64,000 bases of DNA from an uncultured Treponema sp. GTDB taxonomy: Bacteria > Spirochaetota > Spirochaetia > Treponematales > Treponemataceae. Made by a program: the position numbers and the translations under genes. The notes under the pieces are model-generated. The model saw only the letters and a program-made list of their open reading frames with translations, made no database searches and was not told the origin of the DNA. The DNA lies in contig CALHVG010000036.1 in NCBI GenBank assembly GCA_938039145.1, forward strand, positions 1 through 64,000, given 5' to 3'. Positions 45,401 through 53,808 of this stretch are shown here, piece by piece (the first letter of the stretch is position 1; the number at the start of each line of letters is the position of its first letter).

Positions 45401-46924
45401 CTTGAGATGCTTCAGCTTACTTCGTTCGGCTGCGGACTGGATGCCGTTACCGCCGATCAGGTCGACGAGATAATGAAATCAAAGGGCAGGATGTACACGC
45501 TCATAAAAATCGATGAAGGCTCGAATCTTGGAGCCGTAAGGATAAGGATTCGTTCTTTGATTGCCGCCGTGAAGGAAAGGCAAAGACACAAAAGAAAGCC
45601 CGTAAAGATTTCTTCCGCATATCAAAGGCAAGTTTTCACAAAAGAAATGAAAAAATCCTATACGATAATAGGACCTCAGATGTCGCCGATTCATTTCAGG
45701 ATTCTAAAGGAAGCGTTCAGTTCGTGCGGCTACAATTTTGTGATTCTTGATGCGGTTGACCCAAAAGCCGTTGAAGCGGGACTTCGCTACGTAAATAACG
45801 ATGCGTGTTATCCTTCTATTCTTGTGGCGGGTCAGATGATTGCCGCCCTTGAGTCGGGTAAATACGACTTGAACAGGGTGGCTTTGATAATCACACAAAC
45901 CGGCGGCGGCTGCAGGGCAACAAACTATATCGGCTTTATCCGCCGGGCATTGAACGATGCCGGCTGGTCGCAGATTCCGGTTCTTTCTTTGAGCGCACAA
46001 GGTTTTGAAAAAAATCCGGGATTCAAGATTTCGCTCGGTCTTCTTCACAAGCTTTTGATGTCTGTGATGGTGGGTGATGTCCTTATGCGTGTTCTTTACC
46101 GCACCCGTCCCTACGAAGCTGTTCCGGGTAGTGCGGATGCATTGTACGAAAAATGGTCTTCAAAGGCGGAACGGCAAATCCGTTCCTCGTCTCTTTTGGG
46201 CTACCACAGACTTTTGAAAGGAATTGTAAGGGATTTTGATTCCCTTGAACTCAAGCCCATAAAGAAGCCGAGGGTCGGGGTTGTCGGAGAGATTCTTGTG
46301 AAGTTCCATCCGACGGCGAACAACAAAATCGTTGAGACAATCGAAAAAGAAGGTGCGGAATGCGTCATGCCCGACCTTGCAGATTTTTTCTTCTATTCAT
46401 TCAGCACAGGAATTTTCAGGCACGAAGAACTTGCCTTCCCAAAAAAGACTGAAAGAAACGCGCGCCTTTTTGTATGGTTTCTTGAACTTTATCGAAAAAA
46501 GATGAAAAAATATCTTGACGAGTCGCACAGATTTGATTCTCCAAGTTCAATCTACGACCTTATGCAAGGCGTTGACGATATTGTACAGCTTGGAAACATC
46601 ACTGGAGAAGGCTGGTTTCTTACTGCGGAAATGGTGGAACTCATAAAAGAGGGCGCTCCTAGCATCGCCTGCGTTCAGCCGTTTGCCTGCCTTCCGAACC
46701 ACGTTACGGGAAAAGGAATGATAAAGGAACTTAGAAGAAGATTTCCGGAGGCGAACATATCTGCCATCGACTACGACCCCGGCTCTTCGGAAGTGAATCA
46801 GCTGAATAGGCTGAAGTTGCTTCTTTCCGCTGCACCAATTGGAAATCACCCTGATGAAGAGGCGGACGGAAAAATACACAATCCTGACGGAACTGTGGTA
46901 GAACCTGTTATAAAACCTGCTTAA
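42455..46924 (+). CDS. Fused 2-hydroxyacyl-CoA dehydratase activase-related protein
   Basis: 1489 residues. Two BcrA/BadF/HgdC-type ATPase domains in tandem: GIDVGSTTVKIVVLD (about 14) with GGEDAKIT and NGTCAGGTGAFID, and GLDSGSTTTKAVLID (about 347) with GGQDMKCL and ACSSGCGSFLDNF; the ACSxGCG cysteines are the cluster ligands at the dimer interface. After these come CGKCQNNC (about 641), a DUF2229-type region (PSESVCYPGKISHGH) and an HgdB-like C-terminal half (NNDACYPSI, CVQPFACLPNHV). Such fusions are common in anaerobes; substrate unknown. No separate dehydratase subunits are near. Start ATG 42455 (weak GGGTGA site). Could instead be a free-standing radical or reductive enzyme. Confidence 0.85.
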   Translation: MAEKTGEKLPIRIGIDVGSTTVKIVVLDDSDKLIYGDYQRHRADICSTIISVVATCFDVLQKEHGYSVEQSVSVKVTGSGGLSVSQWLNIPFIQEVVAATTAVKRLIPQTDVVIELGGEDAKITYFTGGVEQRMNGTCAGGTGAFIDQMAALLETDASGLNALAAGATTIYPIAARCGVFAKTDVQPLINEGARREDIAASIFQAVVNQTISGLACGKPIRGHVAFLGGPLHFLDQLRFRFIETLKLKDDEIIVPEGSQLFVAAGSAFSAERKFTAEDGSVYRFPTIGEFRESLKNLVGAELNEVQRLAPLFNNATELETFRKRHAQEKAARAVLDETTGPVFLGLDSGSTTTKAVLIDQKGRIIWDFYSHNLGNPVDLAVKVLKELYSRLPKDVYIARAVSTGYGEALFQAALGVDSGEVETITHFRAADFFVPGVEFLLDIGGQDMKCLRMKDGAISSIQLNEACSSGCGSFLDNFANTMGMDVKEFGKIALMADKPVDLGSRCTVFMNSRVKQAQKEGASVADIASGLCYSVIKNALFKVIKLRKASDIGEKVVVQGGTFFNDAILRAFEKISGVEVFRPDVAGLMGAYGSALIAYDQWVDLTSPKPGDPIGTPPKELRSGIATLEQLENFCVELESRRCGKCQNNCLMTINTFSDGTNRRIFITGNRCERGAEIEGNVIDASNKANTAVLDVGEKMPNLFEWKYKRLFGYVPLKINEAPMGDVGIPRVLNMYENYPLWFTFFTKLGFRVVLSQRSSRTVYEKGIETIPSESVCYPGKISHGHVVSLIQRGVKFIFYPCAPYEKQEDFGAGNHYNCPIVTSYPEVLRNNIDELRQDPTITYMDPFLPIYDKERLFQRLCEELLPKFPSLMESKIRDAVDEAWKEEERFREEVKTVGEEALEKMIRSGGNGIVLAGRPYHLDPEINHGIPEMINSLGLAVFTEDSVAHLGSVERPLRIIDQWVYHNRLYRSAAFVSEMPNLEMLQLTSFGCGLDAVTADQVDEIMKSKGRMYTLIKIDEGSNLGAVRIRIRSLIAAVKERQRHKRKPVKISSAYQRQVFTKEMKKSYTIIGPQMSPIHFRILKEAFSSCGYNFVILDAVDPKAVEAGLRYVNNDACYPSILVAGQMIAALESGKYDLNRVALIITQTGGGCRATNYIGFIRRALNDAGWSQIPVLSLSAQGFEKNPGFKISLGLLHKLLMSVMVGDVLMRVLYRTRPYEAVPGSADALYEKWSSKAERQIRSSSLLGYHRLLKGIVRDFDSLELKPIKKPRVGVVGEILVKFHPTANNKIVETIEKEGAECVMPDLADFFFYSFSTGIFRHEELAFPKKTERNARLFVWFLELYRKKMKKYLDESHRFDSPSSIYDLMQGVDDIVQLGNITGEGWFLTAEMVELIKEGAPSIACVQPFACLPNHVTGKGMIKELRRRFPEANISAIDYDPGSSEVNQLNRLKLLLSAAPIGNHPDEEADGKIHNPDGTVVEPVIKPA

Positions 46925-47029
46925 GGTTTTTCCGGCATGAACGACCCTGAGCCTGTGCTTCAGGAGGACGTTCCTGCGGTGTCGAAAATGAACTAAAACG
47001 TGATTGAATCATCGGGAGGGCTGTAAGTT

Positions 47030-48436
47030 TTGCGCTTTTTGGTCGATTATAGAAGCATGAAGAAAAGATTTTTGATTTTGTCGCTGATGTTTTTTTCCCT
47101 CATTTGTGCGAATGCGGAATACAACCGCTTGGGAATTCCAGATTCGTCAAGTATCCGAAAAAAACTTGTGGAAACGTGGTTCGAAGCTCCGCTTAGTTTT
47201 GTTCGCATGAATGTTCCCGAAATAATGACGAACGCAATAGGGCAAAGATTTCAGGTTCGCCTTGAAGAAACGGAAGATTATTTTTCGATACTGGTTGCGC
47301 CTCACGCCCGCCTTTCCGTCGGCGTTTATTCGGACAAAGGAAACTCAACCGAGATTCAGGACGTGTATCCCGGAGATGCACCCGGCGCTTGGATTTTGGT
47401 AAAGGACAAAAAAACGGAAAAACCCATAAAAATCGTGTATTATTTTGCTTCCGACAGCGATGTTTTCGTGCAGTTCTTGCCTTTTAAGAATTCTTCGCTC
47501 GGAGATTTTGTGATTTTTAATTGCTATGCCGCAAAAGGCGTTTCGACGGGGCTTCCTTTCGAGCGTTATTATTCCGCCTCTTTTGCCGAAGTCGTAAAAT
47601 GGACGGAAAAAATGCTTCCGTGGAATTACACGCGGATTTTTCCCGAAAACTATCATTCCACTCTTCAGATGGCGAACATAATCCGTGAACGGCTTCCGGA
47701 AATAATAATCGAAGATGACGCTTGCTACGACGAGAACTTTGAGCCTGTCTACATTTCCACAGGAAAGAAGCGGAAAATCGACAATGAATACAAGGAACGG
47801 CTGAGCGTTTCCGGAGCGGGCTTTCTAAAATGGATTTCAGACGGAATTGTAGAGCCGCTTACAGGAGGTTATCTAAAAAGAGACGCTCTTATTCGTGAGA
47901 CCGTAGATTATAAGTCTACAGGTTTTCAGGGAATCCTTTCCGAAAGTTACAATATTTTTTTCACTTTGGATTGGATAAGAAATCTTGCAGCCGGTTTGGT
48001 TTCGGTGCGTACCGGGCGGAACTATTTTTTTGACGAGGCTGGCGTTGACGTAAAAGTTGAACCTTTCTGCGCGGAATTTACAAGCCAGGGAATACAGAAT
48101 CTTTCGGGCTTTGTTACGAATGCAGGATATTCTGCAAAATATTTGAAGGCGTTGCTCTATGTGCTTGCCGTTACCGAACCGGAGACATTTTATTTTGCCG
48201 CCATCAGGGAAACGGACAGAACCCGCTCTCCTGAGATTCAGGTTTTCAATTCGGCTGGAATTTTTTTCCCGTATTTTGATTCAAAAGCACGTTTTAAGGT
48301 TATCATGTTCAAGGACGGAAAAGAGCTTTCGTTCGAGGATTTTTGGCATATTTATGAAAACGACAGCATTTTCCTTACCCGTTCATATTGCACGGAACAG
48401 TTTTATCCTGTTTCTCTGAAAAACAAAGATTTCTAA
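47030..48436 (+). CDS. Exported protein of unknown function
   Basis: 468 residues from TTG 47030, which has GGAGGG 9 nt upstream; a shorter form from ATG 47057 has no ribosome site but gives a more usual signal peptide (MKKRFLILSLMFFSLICANAE). No motif recognised. The body mixes beta segments with aromatic residues. Segments such as MLPWNYTRIFPENYHST and DWIRNLAAGLVSVRTGRNYFF look conserved-protein-like. It starts the cluster 47030-52993: the large TPR protein follows 14 nt later, then a barrel-like protein, all exported, so they probably work together in the periplasm or outer membrane. Confidence 0.75.
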   Translation: MRFLVDYRSMKKRFLILSLMFFSLICANAEYNRLGIPDSSSIRKKLVETWFEAPLSFVRMNVPEIMTNAIGQRFQVRLEETEDYFSILVAPHARLSVGVYSDKGNSTEIQDVYPGDAPGAWILVKDKKTEKPIKIVYYFASDSDVFVQFLPFKNSSLGDFVIFNCYAAKGVSTGLPFERYYSASFAEVVKWTEKMLPWNYTRIFPENYHSTLQMANIIRERLPEIIIEDDACYDENFEPVYISTGKKRKIDNEYKERLSVSGAGFLKWISDGIVEPLTGGYLKRDALIRETVDYKSTGFQGILSESYNIFFTLDWIRNLAAGLVSVRTGRNYFFDEAGVDVKVEPFCAEFTSQGIQNLSGFVTNAGYSAKYLKALLYVLAVTEPETFYFAAIRETDRTRSPEIQVFNSAGIFFPYFDSKARFKVIMFKDGKELSFEDFWHIYENDSIFLTRSYCTEQFYPVSLKNKDF

Positions 48437-48450
48437 AAGGATTTTGTTTT

Positions 48451-51315
48451 ATGAAAAAAAAATTGTGTTTTTTATCTCTTTTGCTTCTGATTCCGATTTT
48501 CGGATTTTCCGTAGATTTTGAGACGGATGTTTTTCTTTACAACCAGCTTTCGTTTTCGTACAATTCCGGATTTTTCCCGGGCGTTATCCAATATGCCGAA
48601 CGCATCGAAAACGATTTTCCGGATTCTCCGTTCAAATGCGATGCGATTTTAAAAAAAAGCGAATGTCTTGTTCGTCTCGGTATGTACGACGAGGCGGAAA
48701 CGGTTCTTCTGAATTCTATTCAAATAAACGCTTCGGATTCCAAAATGTTTTCATCATCGTGCTACTGGCTTGCAAAGTCATACGAGCTTTCAGGCGATAC
48801 GAAAAAGGCGCTGGATGCATACCGGGAATGTATGAAGGCAAGGGAAGATTTTTTTTCTATTTCCGTGATTAATTCCGCCGACATATTTTTTAACGCAAAC
48901 GATTTTAATTCTTCCGTTCCGCTTTACGAGTTCGTGCTTGAAAACGGAAATCTTTTTACTGCGGAACAATACGCAGAATGTGTCCTTAGGCTTTGCAAGG
49001 CATACAACAAAAGCGGAAAGGCGCAGGAAACCGTAACGCTTTATTCCAAGTTTTCCGAGGATGATTTTTCGGCACTCGGATTGAAAAAGCCCGTCTATCT
49101 TGTGCTTACCGAACTTACGGGCGAAGCGTACGAAAAAATCGGAAATTACGGAAAAGCCTACGAACTTTATTGCAGCGTCCTTGAAAGCGGAGAAAAATCT
49201 CTGGCTGCCGATGCTCTTAAAAAAGCATACATAGTTTCTTCGTTGCACAGAAAGTATGTTTCCGAAGAGCCGGGAACGGTTCTTTCCAATGCCCAAAAAT
49301 ATCTTGGCGAAAATCCTGACCTTTTGGGCGAATTTTGGACTCGTCTTGGAACGGACGCTTTTTCTCAAGGGGAATTCAAAAAATCCGTGACTTATTTTGA
49401 CGAAGCCGAAAAAAATGTTCCCGTCGATTTGTTTCTTTATGCGCTTTTGTACCGTGCCCAGATTGCCGCCGGAAAAAATCCCGATGAGGAAAATGCCCGC
49501 ACTGCCGAAAAAATGATTCTTGAAAGCCGCGGAATTTTGAACAAAGAAAACGAAACTATTTGGGACAGGGAAAGTTTTATCCTTCTTACAAGATATGCGG
49601 CTGTTCAGAAAGATTGGGAAAAGGTGAAGCGTTACGCCAAAAATGTTGTTCCCCTAGACGAAGACACAAGGTTCTTCCTTGCGCTTGCATACTATTGCAC
49701 GGATGACTATCAAAGCGCAAATTTTCTTTTAAAAAATCAGAACACGGAACTTCACGCATTGAGCCTTGCAAGGTCGGGCGACTTGAACGGTGCGGATATG
49801 GTCTATCGAAAAATTAAAGAAGCCAGGACTTTGACCGACGAAGAGCGGTTGAACCGTTCAAAAATCCTTCTTCGTCTGGAACGTCATGAAGAAGCCCTGA
49901 TGGAAGTGGACGGCTTAAAAACGCCTGAAGCAAAATATGTTCTTGGTCTTGGATTGTTCGGAAGTCGTTCTTGGAAGTCGGCGGAGGAGAATTTTTCCTC
50001 ATTCATAAAAAATCCCGGCGACACGGACAAAAATTATCTTTCCTATGCGGATTTTTATCTTGGCTATTCTAAGTTCAGGCAGGGAAAAAACGAGGAAGCC
50101 TACCGGACTTTAAGTTCGTTCGCCGAAAAAAATCCTTCCCACGAACTTTATTATGATGCTCAGATTGCGGCGGCGAACTGCGCCGTTCGGAACTCAAAAT
50201 ACGATTTTGCGGCGGCTCATGCTTTTTCCGCCCTGAATGTTTCTTTTTCCGACGAGCAGAAAGAAAATTCCGTTCTTCTTTACGCAGAAATCCTTTCGGA
50301 ACTCAATCGTTACGCCGAGGCTGAAAAACTTTTGGAAAAACATTCGGAGCGGAAGGACGATTTTGGAATGAAGAGCCTTTTTTATCTTGCCCGACTGTAC
50401 GAAAAGCAAAATTTGTTTGAAAAAGCGGATTCAGCGTACAAGGCGGTGTATGTCAGGTTTCCCGAAAAAAAACTTTCCGAGCAGGCGATGTACCGCCGAG
50501 GCGAAGTTTTTTACAACGCAAAAATCTATGAAAAGGCTGTAAAACGCTTTGACGAATACACGAAAACATTTTCGATGGGTTCTTTCATTGACGCATCTCG
50601 CTATTTTTCCGCCGAAAGTCTTTCGGAAAACGGAAATCCCGACAGGGCGATTTTGCAGTACCGCCAGTTGATTCAAAAATATCCTAAAAGTTCATATGTC
50701 TACAACTCCGCAAAAAATCTGATTTCTATTTATAGGGCTAAGCGGGATTACGGCAAATCCATGGAATATGCGTCTTTTTTGCTTGAAAACTATGCGGAAA
50801 AATCCAAGGGCGACGGAATCGAAAAACTTTTTTCCGAACTGAAATCGCTTTCGTCCGGGAAATCCGAGAAAATCGTTCAAAAAGAAAACGAATACGAAAA
50901 CGCCGGAGAACAAAATTCCGCTTCAGGAAGAAAAATCGGAACCGAACTTGCGGCTTTGTATTACGAAAATCCCGACTTTCAAAAGGATGCGCTTAGCCTT
51001 GCAGAAACACTTCTTGAGCTTCAGGAAAACGACATTCAAAATGAACATTCCGATGCGGCAAAAAACGCCGAACTTCTCGGAAATGCTGCCCGAAAATCCG
51101 AGAATGACAGCGAGTCCGCGCGGTTTTATCTAAAAGCCGCAGAATATTACAGAATGGGAGATTCTGCCGATAAGGCTTCCGCATCGTTTTACGGGGCGTA
51201 CGAGGCGTTAAAGGCGGCGGGGCTTCGAAAAGATGCGAACGAGACCGCAAAACTTTTAAAAACTCTGTATCCTGAAAGCCGTCAGGCTAAAAGGGTAAAA
51301 ATTATCGCCGATTAA
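48451..51315 (+). CDS. Large exported TPR protein
   Basis: 954 residues. Cleavable signal MKKKLCFLSLLLLIPIFGFS. Almost the whole mature chain is TPR-like helical hairpins: for example FFPGVIQYAERIENDFPDSP near the start and GNPDRAILQYRQLIQKYPKSSY around 720, the latter like BamD/YbgF repeats. Near 800-830 is a charged linker (KSEKIVQKENEYENAGEQ), then a further helical block. Start ATG 48451, 9 nt after AAAAGGA; the longer frame upstream overlaps the previous gene. Likely a periplasmic scaffold for the barrel protein downstream; the pairing recalls export systems with a TPR chain and a porin, but no inner-membrane part is present here. Confidence 0.85.
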   Translation: MKKKLCFLSLLLLIPIFGFSVDFETDVFLYNQLSFSYNSGFFPGVIQYAERIENDFPDSPFKCDAILKKSECLVRLGMYDEAETVLLNSIQINASDSKMFSSSCYWLAKSYELSGDTKKALDAYRECMKAREDFFSISVINSADIFFNANDFNSSVPLYEFVLENGNLFTAEQYAECVLRLCKAYNKSGKAQETVTLYSKFSEDDFSALGLKKPVYLVLTELTGEAYEKIGNYGKAYELYCSVLESGEKSLAADALKKAYIVSSLHRKYVSEEPGTVLSNAQKYLGENPDLLGEFWTRLGTDAFSQGEFKKSVTYFDEAEKNVPVDLFLYALLYRAQIAAGKNPDEENARTAEKMILESRGILNKENETIWDRESFILLTRYAAVQKDWEKVKRYAKNVVPLDEDTRFFLALAYYCTDDYQSANFLLKNQNTELHALSLARSGDLNGADMVYRKIKEARTLTDEERLNRSKILLRLERHEEALMEVDGLKTPEAKYVLGLGLFGSRSWKSAEENFSSFIKNPGDTDKNYLSYADFYLGYSKFRQGKNEEAYRTLSSFAEKNPSHELYYDAQIAAANCAVRNSKYDFAAAHAFSALNVSFSDEQKENSVLLYAEILSELNRYAEAEKLLEKHSERKDDFGMKSLFYLARLYEKQNLFEKADSAYKAVYVRFPEKKLSEQAMYRRGEVFYNAKIYEKAVKRFDEYTKTFSMGSFIDASRYFSAESLSENGNPDRAILQYRQLIQKYPKSSYVYNSAKNLISIYRAKRDYGKSMEYASFLLENYAEKSKGDGIEKLFSELKSLSSGKSEKIVQKENEYENAGEQNSASGRKIGTELAALYYENPDFQKDALSLAETLLELQENDIQNEHSDAAKNAELLGNAARKSENDSESARFYLKAAEYYRMGDSADKASASFYGAYEALKAAGLRKDANETAKLLKTLYPESRQAKRVKIIAD

Positions 51316-51331
51316 AAACATGGAGACCGAT

Positions 51332-52993
51332 ATGAAAAAAATCATTTTTTTTATGACAATTTTTGTTTTTGCGGGAACGCTTTTATTTCCTCAGACCGCC
51401 GAAGAAAATTATGCGGCTAAAACGGCGGAAAAGGATTCCGTGCTTTCCGATTCGCCGGCTCAGGCTCAGTTTTCATCTCCTAAAGTCGGAAAAAACGCCG
51501 TCCCCGACTATTCCGAGGTTCTTCCGATAAGGCAGACTTCGGAACTTGTTCCAAGGCTTCCGGACGCGAGTGCGGGCGAAACTTCTTTGTTCGAGGAAAA
51601 AAGAACTTCGAGCGCGGTAGAAAAATCAATTTATGCAGAAGGGCTTGTCGGAATCGGCTACCCCGGCTTTTTCATAGGAAACTTTTCCGTGTACAATCAG
51701 ACAGGGCTTAATCCGTTCAAGATTTCTTTCGGGCACGAAACGATGAACGGCTACGCTCGAAATTCGCGCTCGTCAGTATTTTTTGACAAGAACACGTCCG
51801 TTTCGGCGGAAAAAACATTTTCGTTCGCCAAAGGAAAATTCGTCGCTTCGGGGCTTTACAACAGCCTGAACGACGGACTTCAAAATCAGAACGAAAACAT
51901 GAGCGACATGACAAGGGAACTTATTAAGACGCATGAAGTTTTTTCTATGAATCTTCCGAAAGGTTTTTCGTTTGCGGGTGCGGTTGAAGGGGCGTGGTAT
52001 AGAAGGTACGGAACCGTCGTCGGAACGCCCTCTTCGCCGATTCCGGGCTATGCAAAAAATATAAGCGTCGTAAATATTTTGCCGAACGCAAGATTTGATT
52101 TTAAATACAAGGATTTTTTTATCGGGCTTGATTCAAAATACAGCCTTTCACTTGACATGATAAATTCGTTTGATGAGCATTTTTCAAACAGCGGCAGATT
52201 CAGCCTGGATTCGGGTTATGAGAACGATTTTATGAAAGCTACGGGAAAAGTCGGCGCGGTGGTGGGAAACGATATCGGTTCAAATTCAGTTTTGATTCCG
52301 TTTTCCGTCGGCGCGGACTTTTCGATTCCCGTTCCGTTTTCTTCAAGAAATGTAAAACTTTCCGCTTCGGGCGGCATGGATTCTTATTCCCCCGAAATTT
52401 ACACGCTTGAAATGAAAAACGCTTTTTCCGTGCTTGGAAAACTTCCAGGCGAATCTACGGATTGGTTCGGAAAACTTGATTTTTCTTTGCCCGTGAAAGA
52501 ATTTCTAAGTTTCAGGCTTTTTACGGAAATAAGAAAAACGGCGTTCGGAAACGGAACTTTGACGGCTGATTATGGCGATGATTCAAATCGTGCGGCAGGA
52601 CTTTACGCATATTCAAAAAAAGATATGTTTCAGTTCAACACGCTTACTTCCGCTTCCTATAAAACAAAAATCGGAATTTTCGGTGCGGAATGGGAAAGCG
52701 CATGGGCTTCAAGGGCGGCGAACGTTCATTTTCAGAAACTTCAAACCACGTATTCCTACCAATCGCGGACGGCGTTTTTTACTTTTGATGCGCTTTTGGG
52801 CTTTTATCCGGGCGACAAGGACATGATTCCGTTCTTTGATTTTGAGGCGGGATTTACGGTTTCGCCCGCCGTTCGTCTTGCTCTTGCAGGAAACGATATT
52901 GTAAAATTGATTATGGGAACCCCACGGCTTTATGCGGGCTCTTATATTTCGCGGAGCGGAGGGCTTTCCCTTCTTGCAAAATTTGTTTTCTAA
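51332..52993 (+). CDS. Probable outer-membrane beta-barrel protein
   Basis: 553 residues. Signal peptide KKIIFFMTIFVFAGTLLFPQ, then a Ser/Pro/Ala-rich linker to about 90, then a long run of alternating strands with aromatic ends and Ser/Asn/Gly turns (YAEGLVGIGYPGFFIGNFSV, FIGLDSKYSLSLDM, FSVGADFSIPVPF), ending in GGLSLLAKFVF, a C-terminal phenylalanine strand typical of BAM substrates. About 16-20 strands by eye. No family recognised. Start ATG 51332 (GGAGA upstream), 16 nt after the TPR gene. Confidence 0.8.
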   Translation: MKKIIFFMTIFVFAGTLLFPQTAEENYAAKTAEKDSVLSDSPAQAQFSSPKVGKNAVPDYSEVLPIRQTSELVPRLPDASAGETSLFEEKRTSSAVEKSIYAEGLVGIGYPGFFIGNFSVYNQTGLNPFKISFGHETMNGYARNSRSSVFFDKNTSVSAEKTFSFAKGKFVASGLYNSLNDGLQNQNENMSDMTRELIKTHEVFSMNLPKGFSFAGAVEGAWYRRYGTVVGTPSSPIPGYAKNISVVNILPNARFDFKYKDFFIGLDSKYSLSLDMINSFDEHFSNSGRFSLDSGYENDFMKATGKVGAVVGNDIGSNSVLIPFSVGADFSIPVPFSSRNVKLSASGGMDSYSPEIYTLEMKNAFSVLGKLPGESTDWFGKLDFSLPVKEFLSFRLFTEIRKTAFGNGTLTADYGDDSNRAAGLYAYSKKDMFQFNTLTSASYKTKIGIFGAEWESAWASRAANVHFQKLQTTYSYQSRTAFFTFDALLGFYPGDKDMIPFFDFEAGFTVSPAVRLALAGNDIVKLIMGTPRLYAGSYISRSGGLSLLAKFVF

Positions 52994-53064
52994 AACGGAA
53001 CCCGTAGTTTGCACCAAAAATTGCGGGCACAGAGGAAAGTTTAAGCTGTTTTACTGGAGATTTT

Positions 53065-53748
53065 GTGTTTGTTAAGAATTTAGGAGAGATTGAGGCAATC
53101 GCCTTTGATATCGACGGAACTTTGTATTCTTCGTGGAGTTTGACAATTCGGGCGTTTCCTTATTATTTTAGGCACGGCGTTTTTTTTCTGAAATACGGTT
53201 TGGTGCGGAACGAAATGCACAGGATTTTCACAAAATCGGATTTTCGGGAAATCCAGGCTGAACTCATGGGGCGCAGGCTAAAGTGCGATGCCGAGGAAGC
53301 CGAGCGTCGTCTTGAAAAAGTTGTCTACGATTATCTAAAACGATATTTTCTTAAGATTCCCTGCTTTCCGGGAGTTCTTGAAGCGTTCGAGGCATTCAAA
53401 AAAGCGGGATTCAAATTGGCTCTTCTTTCGGATTTTCCGCCGGAACAGAAAGGCGAGATCTGGGGCGTAAAAAAATATTGCGACGCAGTTTTGGGAACAG
53501 AGGCGATTGGCGTGCTTAAACCCGCTCCGCATTCATTTTTGAGGCTTTCCGAGATTCTTTGCGTTTCGCCTGAAAAAATCTTGTACGTCGGAAACAGCAT
53601 AAAATACGATGTGCGGGGAGCCAAAAATGCAGGAATGAAAAGCGCATTCATCAGAACCGGATTCAGAAAATTGTTCCATTTAGACGCAAAAGAAGCGGAT
53701 ATTTGCTTTTCAAACTATCGTCAATTAAAAGAGATTGTGCTAGAATAA
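53065..53748 (+). CDS. HAD-superfamily phosphatase (Gph/YjjG-like)
   Basis: 227 residues. HAD motifs: DIDGTLYSS (Asp15, Asp17), LLSDFPP (Ser/Thr motif II), KPAP (motif III Lys) and YVGNSIKYDVRGAKNAGM (motif IV). The C1 cap is alpha-helical, as in phosphoglycolate phosphatase and nucleotidase relatives; substrate unknown. Starts with GTG at 53065, 5 nt after GGAG; no in-frame ATG fits. It lies 60 nt before the giant coiled-coil gene. Confidence 0.88.
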   Translation: MFVKNLGEIEAIAFDIDGTLYSSWSLTIRAFPYYFRHGVFFLKYGLVRNEMHRIFTKSDFREIQAELMGRRLKCDAEEAERRLEKVVYDYLKRYFLKIPCFPGVLEAFEAFKKAGFKLALLSDFPPEQKGEIWGVKKYCDAVLGTEAIGVLKPAPHSFLRLSEILCVSPEKILYVGNSIKYDVRGAKNAGMKSAFIRTGFRKLFHLDAKEADICFSNYRQLKEIVLE

Positions 53749-53808
53749 CCTGTCTTATACAGACCGAGCTTTTTATTAGAAAAACGCATTTTTGGGTGGG
53801 GAATAAAA

